DNA of 64,000 nt from Chryseolinea lacunae (GTDB lineage: Bacteria > Bacteroidota > Bacteroidia > Cytophagales > Cyclobacteriaceae), in the NCBI RefSeq assembly GCF_016735595.1, contig NZ_JAERRB010000015.1, forward strand, positions 111,691 through 175,690, written 5' to 3'. The translations under genes were made by a program, and so were the position numbers. The notes beneath the pieces were generated by a model. It worked only from the letters and a program-made list of their open reading frames with translations, was not told the origin of the DNA and searched no databases. Shown here piece by piece: positions 63,349-64,000 of this stretch (position 1 is its first letter; every line of letters begins with the position of its first letter).

Positions 63349-63540
63349 TTACATGATTCTTGTAACGTTCACGGCATTCATGCCTTTTCTGCCTTTTTCT
63401 TCGTCGTAGGTAACTTCGTCGTTCTCGCGAATTTCGTCGATAAGACCTGACGTGTGGACAAAAATGTCAGTTTTTGAATCTGACGGAGTGATGAAGCCAA
63501 ATCCTTTGGTTTCATTGAAAAACTTTACTGTTCCTTGCAT
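63349..63540 (-). CDS. Cold-shock domain protein (CspA family)
   Basis: 63 residues from Met at 63540 (MQGTVKFFNETKGFGFI); the frame runs upstream but that part is non-coding leader. RNA-binding motifs RNP1 (GFGFI) and RNP2 (DIFVHTSG) are intact. It binds single-stranded nucleic acids as RNA chaperone. A T-rich leader precedes it, in keeping with the long 5' untranslated regions of csp genes. Confidence 0.95.
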   Translation of the reverse strand: MQGTVKFFNETKGFGFITPSDSKTDIFVHTSGLIDEIRENDEVTYDEEKGRKGMNAVNVTRIM

Positions 63541-63963
63541 TGTATTGTATTGAAAATTAAAAAAAAATAAAAACGCTCTGAGGCCAATGGACATGCCACT
63601 GTGGACTAATACTGATCCAGATTACTTGATGGGAGATCTAAAAGAAGCTTAGTAAAATTAAGGAAGGTGAAAACAACTAGGCGTTTGAGAAACGGGGCTT
63701 GCTGAGGTACTATTCTTTAATGCAATGCAAACATACGCCGAATAAACGCAGCATCCTAATCCGATGGCGACGAACTCTTGGAAATCTGACAGAATGCAGA
63801 AACAAGCCGGTCGCGGTGGTGTGCCTCAAGTAAAAAAGATGGAGCCGCTCTTCGGAGATTCAAGATTGATGAATTATGTGTAGTAGTTCCGACTTAATCT
63901 GACAGTTGGGTTAACTTAGAAGTGCAAACTATCTAAAGTCAAACCCTTTAAACTGTCAGAAAA
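63541..63963. other. Intergenic region right of the cold-shock gene
   Basis: 423 bp, lower in GC than the rest. Probably includes the csp leader. The motif ATCTGACAG occurs at about 63786 and 63897, and CTGTCAG near 63952 in reverse orientation. No complete gene. Confidence 0.4.
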
Positions 63964-64000
63964 ATGAGAACAGAATCTAAGTTAATCAAAACGAAATTAG
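63964..64000 (+). CDS. Possible start of a further reading frame (truncated by window end)
   Basis: ATG at 63964 opens MRTESKLIKTKL and remains open to the edge. Twelve residues are too few for identification. The flanking CTGACAG/CTGTCAG repeats could be ends of an insertion sequence, but this is weak. Confidence 0.25.
   Translation, partial: MRTESKLIKTKL

Overview
The window looks like a chromosomal segment of a Bacteroidota member, most probably order Cytophagales (Chryseolinea/Ohtaekwangia-like). This rests on Bacteroidota-type promoters (TTTG, about 19-21 bp, TAnnTTTG), many lipoproteins with a short signal and Cys, a TonB-C energy-transducer protein, a SiaC (DUF1987) protein, a DUF6268-like barrel, and moderately GC-rich coding DNA. 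The genus is inference. I found no rRNA, tRNA, CRISPR array or complete insertion sequence.

Layout. (1) 1-8516: a sugar-catabolism block on +: tail of an unknown protein, sialate O-acetylesterase, a PQQ/cytochrome c dehydrogenase lipoprotein, a NagB-type isomerase, a PfkB sugar kinase, a small protein and a GH43 glycosidase. (2) 8767-16237: signalling cluster A: REC-PAS-histidine kinase, CHASE3-GAF-kinase with three receivers, a single receiver, CheR, CheB, and a convergent Rcp1-like regulator. (3) 16420-24331: a metallo-beta-lactamase-fold hydrolase, then a TetR-controlled export operon (TolC, HlyD-type adaptor, two ABC ATPases, two permeases). (4) 24359-34995: unlinked genes (phosphodiesterase, SdiA-regulated-like lipoprotein, two PAP2-type proteins, VOC protein, GAF-HTH regulator, barrel protein, glycosyltransferase, SDR) separated by several unusual non-coding stretches. 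(5) 35105-40027: Dps and RpiA, then egtD, egtB and a flavin disulfide reductase, an ergothioneine-type operon. (6) 40376-49950: signalling cluster B, headed by a giant cytoplasmic poly-HAMP hybrid kinase with eleven 92-residue repeats, followed by REC-kinase, Rcp1-like regulator and a divergent REC-kinase. (7) 50256-64000: cytochrome bd oxidase, SDR, M3 peptidase, SiaC, TonB-C protein, two alpha/beta hydrolases, a PKD-like lipoprotein, a serine hydrolase, a cold-shock protein, and the start of another reading frame at the right edge.

Most notable are the poly-HAMP kinase with its higher-order repeat structure; two paralogous signalling clusters, with an identical TGTAGA-N4-TCTACA palindrome in front of two cluster B kinases; a TetR operator overlapping its own promoter and recurring before tolC; an ABC pair predicted to have one canonical and one degenerate ATP site; a flavin disulfide reductase in an egtBD operon; a compact promoter-hairpin-T-run unit at about 61.7 kb that may be a small RNA or attenuator; and repeat-rich intergenic DNA at 29.7-29.9 and 31.4-31.55 kb. 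Nothing here can be called a new defence or mobile system.
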